From contig CAYLUN010000003.1 in NCBI GenBank assembly GCA_964386865.1, positions 124,001-188,000 of the forward strand: a stretch of DNA of 64,000 nucleotides, given 5' to 3'. The notes beneath the pieces were generated by a model. That model searched no databases. It was given only the letters and a program-made list of their open reading frames with translations, and had not been told where the DNA came from. How positions within the stretch are numbered: the first letter of the stretch is position 1; the number at the start of each line of letters is the position of its first letter. The position numbers were made by a program, and so were the translations under genes. This DNA comes from CAYLUN01 sp964386865 (lineage in GTDB: Bacteria; Verrucomicrobiota; Kiritimatiellia; RFP12; UBA1067). Below, piece after piece: positions 63,504 through 64,000 of this stretch.

Positions 63504-64000
63504 CTACGGGTCAGCGCGCGACGTCTTGTTTCCGGTTGTCTTTTTGCCCGGTGCCGCAGTCGCGCCTGCATTCGAGGCCGCTGAGGGCGTTCCCTGAGGC
63601 CGGCTCTGCGGAATCTGATAATATCGGTAGACGTTGACGCTGACGCAACTGAGTCCGAGCAAGATGATAAGTGCTCCGCCGAAGAGGTAAAGGAGTCTAA
63701 GGCGCTCCTTGGAAAGCTCGATTTCTTCAATGCACTGTCTGCGCATGGCCTCCAACTCGAGGGCGTATGACGCGCCAATATCGCTGGCCAACAGGGCCGC
63801 GTTCGTGTTTTGGTATTCGGTGATTGTGTCTTTGGCGGCTTTCGGACGGCTGGACATCTGATTGCGAAGGACGGCCATGTCGCTGCTCAGCTTGTTCGCG
63901 CGCTTGTGCATCTCCTCGGCTGCTTGCCCCAGAGCGGATTGTGCGTCGGTCATTAACTTGCGGACGTTCCCGATCTGCGGGTGGGAGGGGAAGCTTGCGA
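63504..64000 (-). CDS. Coiled-coil membrane protein, N-terminus beyond window
   Basis: The frame is open to the window edge (SFPSHPQIGNVRKLMTDAQSALG), so the ATG at 63953 is probably internal; it lacks a Shine-Dalgarno. The visible part is an amphipathic helical stretch (AAEEMHKRANKLSSDMAVLRNQM, then ELEAMRRQCIEEIELSKERLR), followed by a single membrane segment LLYLFGGALIILLGLSCVSVNVY. A short Pro/Ala/Gly/Lys-rich tail carries the C-terminus. The topology is therefore a coiled-coil domain with a C-terminal anchor. No family can be named. It would be reached from a promoter outside this window. Confidence 0.65.
   Translation of the reverse strand, partial: ASFPSHPQIGNVRKLMTDAQSALGQAAEEMHKRANKLSSDMAVLRNQMSSRPKAAKDTITEYQNTNAALLASDIGASYALELEAMRRQCIEEIELSKERLRLLYLFGGALIILLGLSCVSVNVYRYYQIPQSRPQGTPSAASNAGATAAPGKKTTGNKTSRADP

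Overview
The window is GC-rich and almost fully coding. It looks like a chromosomal segment from a PVC-superphylum bacterium, most likely Kiritimatiellota (a Verrucomicrobia relative). This rests on recognised protein style, not on a marker gene: several giant secreted proteins built from InlB-type, Calx-beta-type, PKD-like and LamG-like modules, with an Asp-rich C-terminal module ending in a basic Phe/Arg tail. No rRNA gene, complete tRNA, CRISPR array or transposase gene was found.

Region 1 (1-13.7 kb) is a surface-polysaccharide locus. Plus-strand glycosyltransferases (partial GT4, CgeB-like, two tandem GT2) converge with a minus-strand run: a YrbL-like kinase-fold protein, a DxD glycosyltransferase, an FrhB-like iron-sulfur protein, a polysaccharide pyruvyl transferase family protein, an unusual PP-loop ATPase, an MBOAT O-acyltransferase and its SGNH-like partner. 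A YceK-like lipoprotein and a zinc-ribbon methyltransferase lie in the same area. Two of the minus-strand genes have near-identical -35/-10 promoters placed so close to the ATG that the transcripts should be leaderless.

Region 2 (13.7-39 kb): asd (aspartate semialdehyde dehydrogenase); a 2458-aa InlB-repeat protein; a 3025-aa gingipain-family (C25) peptidase; gdhA, with a likely sigma-54 promoter and two palindromes; a small secreted protein and an RDD membrane protein; a protein with two formylglycine-generating-enzyme-like domains around InlB-type repeats; and an FHA-sigma54 activator.

Region 3 (39-56.5 kb) is a plus-strand series: a lipoprotein, a 3581-aa PKD/LamG giant, an M6 metalloprotease with cleaved-adhesin-like modules, and a translationally coupled Xaa-Pro peptidase. 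Four giants (C25, M6 and two non-enzymatic) share the C-terminal layout, which suggests a common export or anchoring route.

Region 4 (56.5-64 kb) is mostly housekeeping: a metX-metW fusion coupled to cysE (methionine/cysteine supply, fitting with asd), a ThiH-like radical SAM enzyme, a zinc-ribbon protein, a 54-aa Lys/Ala/Pro histone-H1-like protein, purM, a frameshifted relic and a partial coiled-coil membrane protein.

One non-coding theme recurs. Short degenerate heptamer tandem repeats (consensus near GGTTCAG) sit at several gene borders and sometimes run into the ends of coding sequences. There are also hairpin-rich REP/MITE-like elements. All names and domain calls come from reading the sequence; no database search was run.
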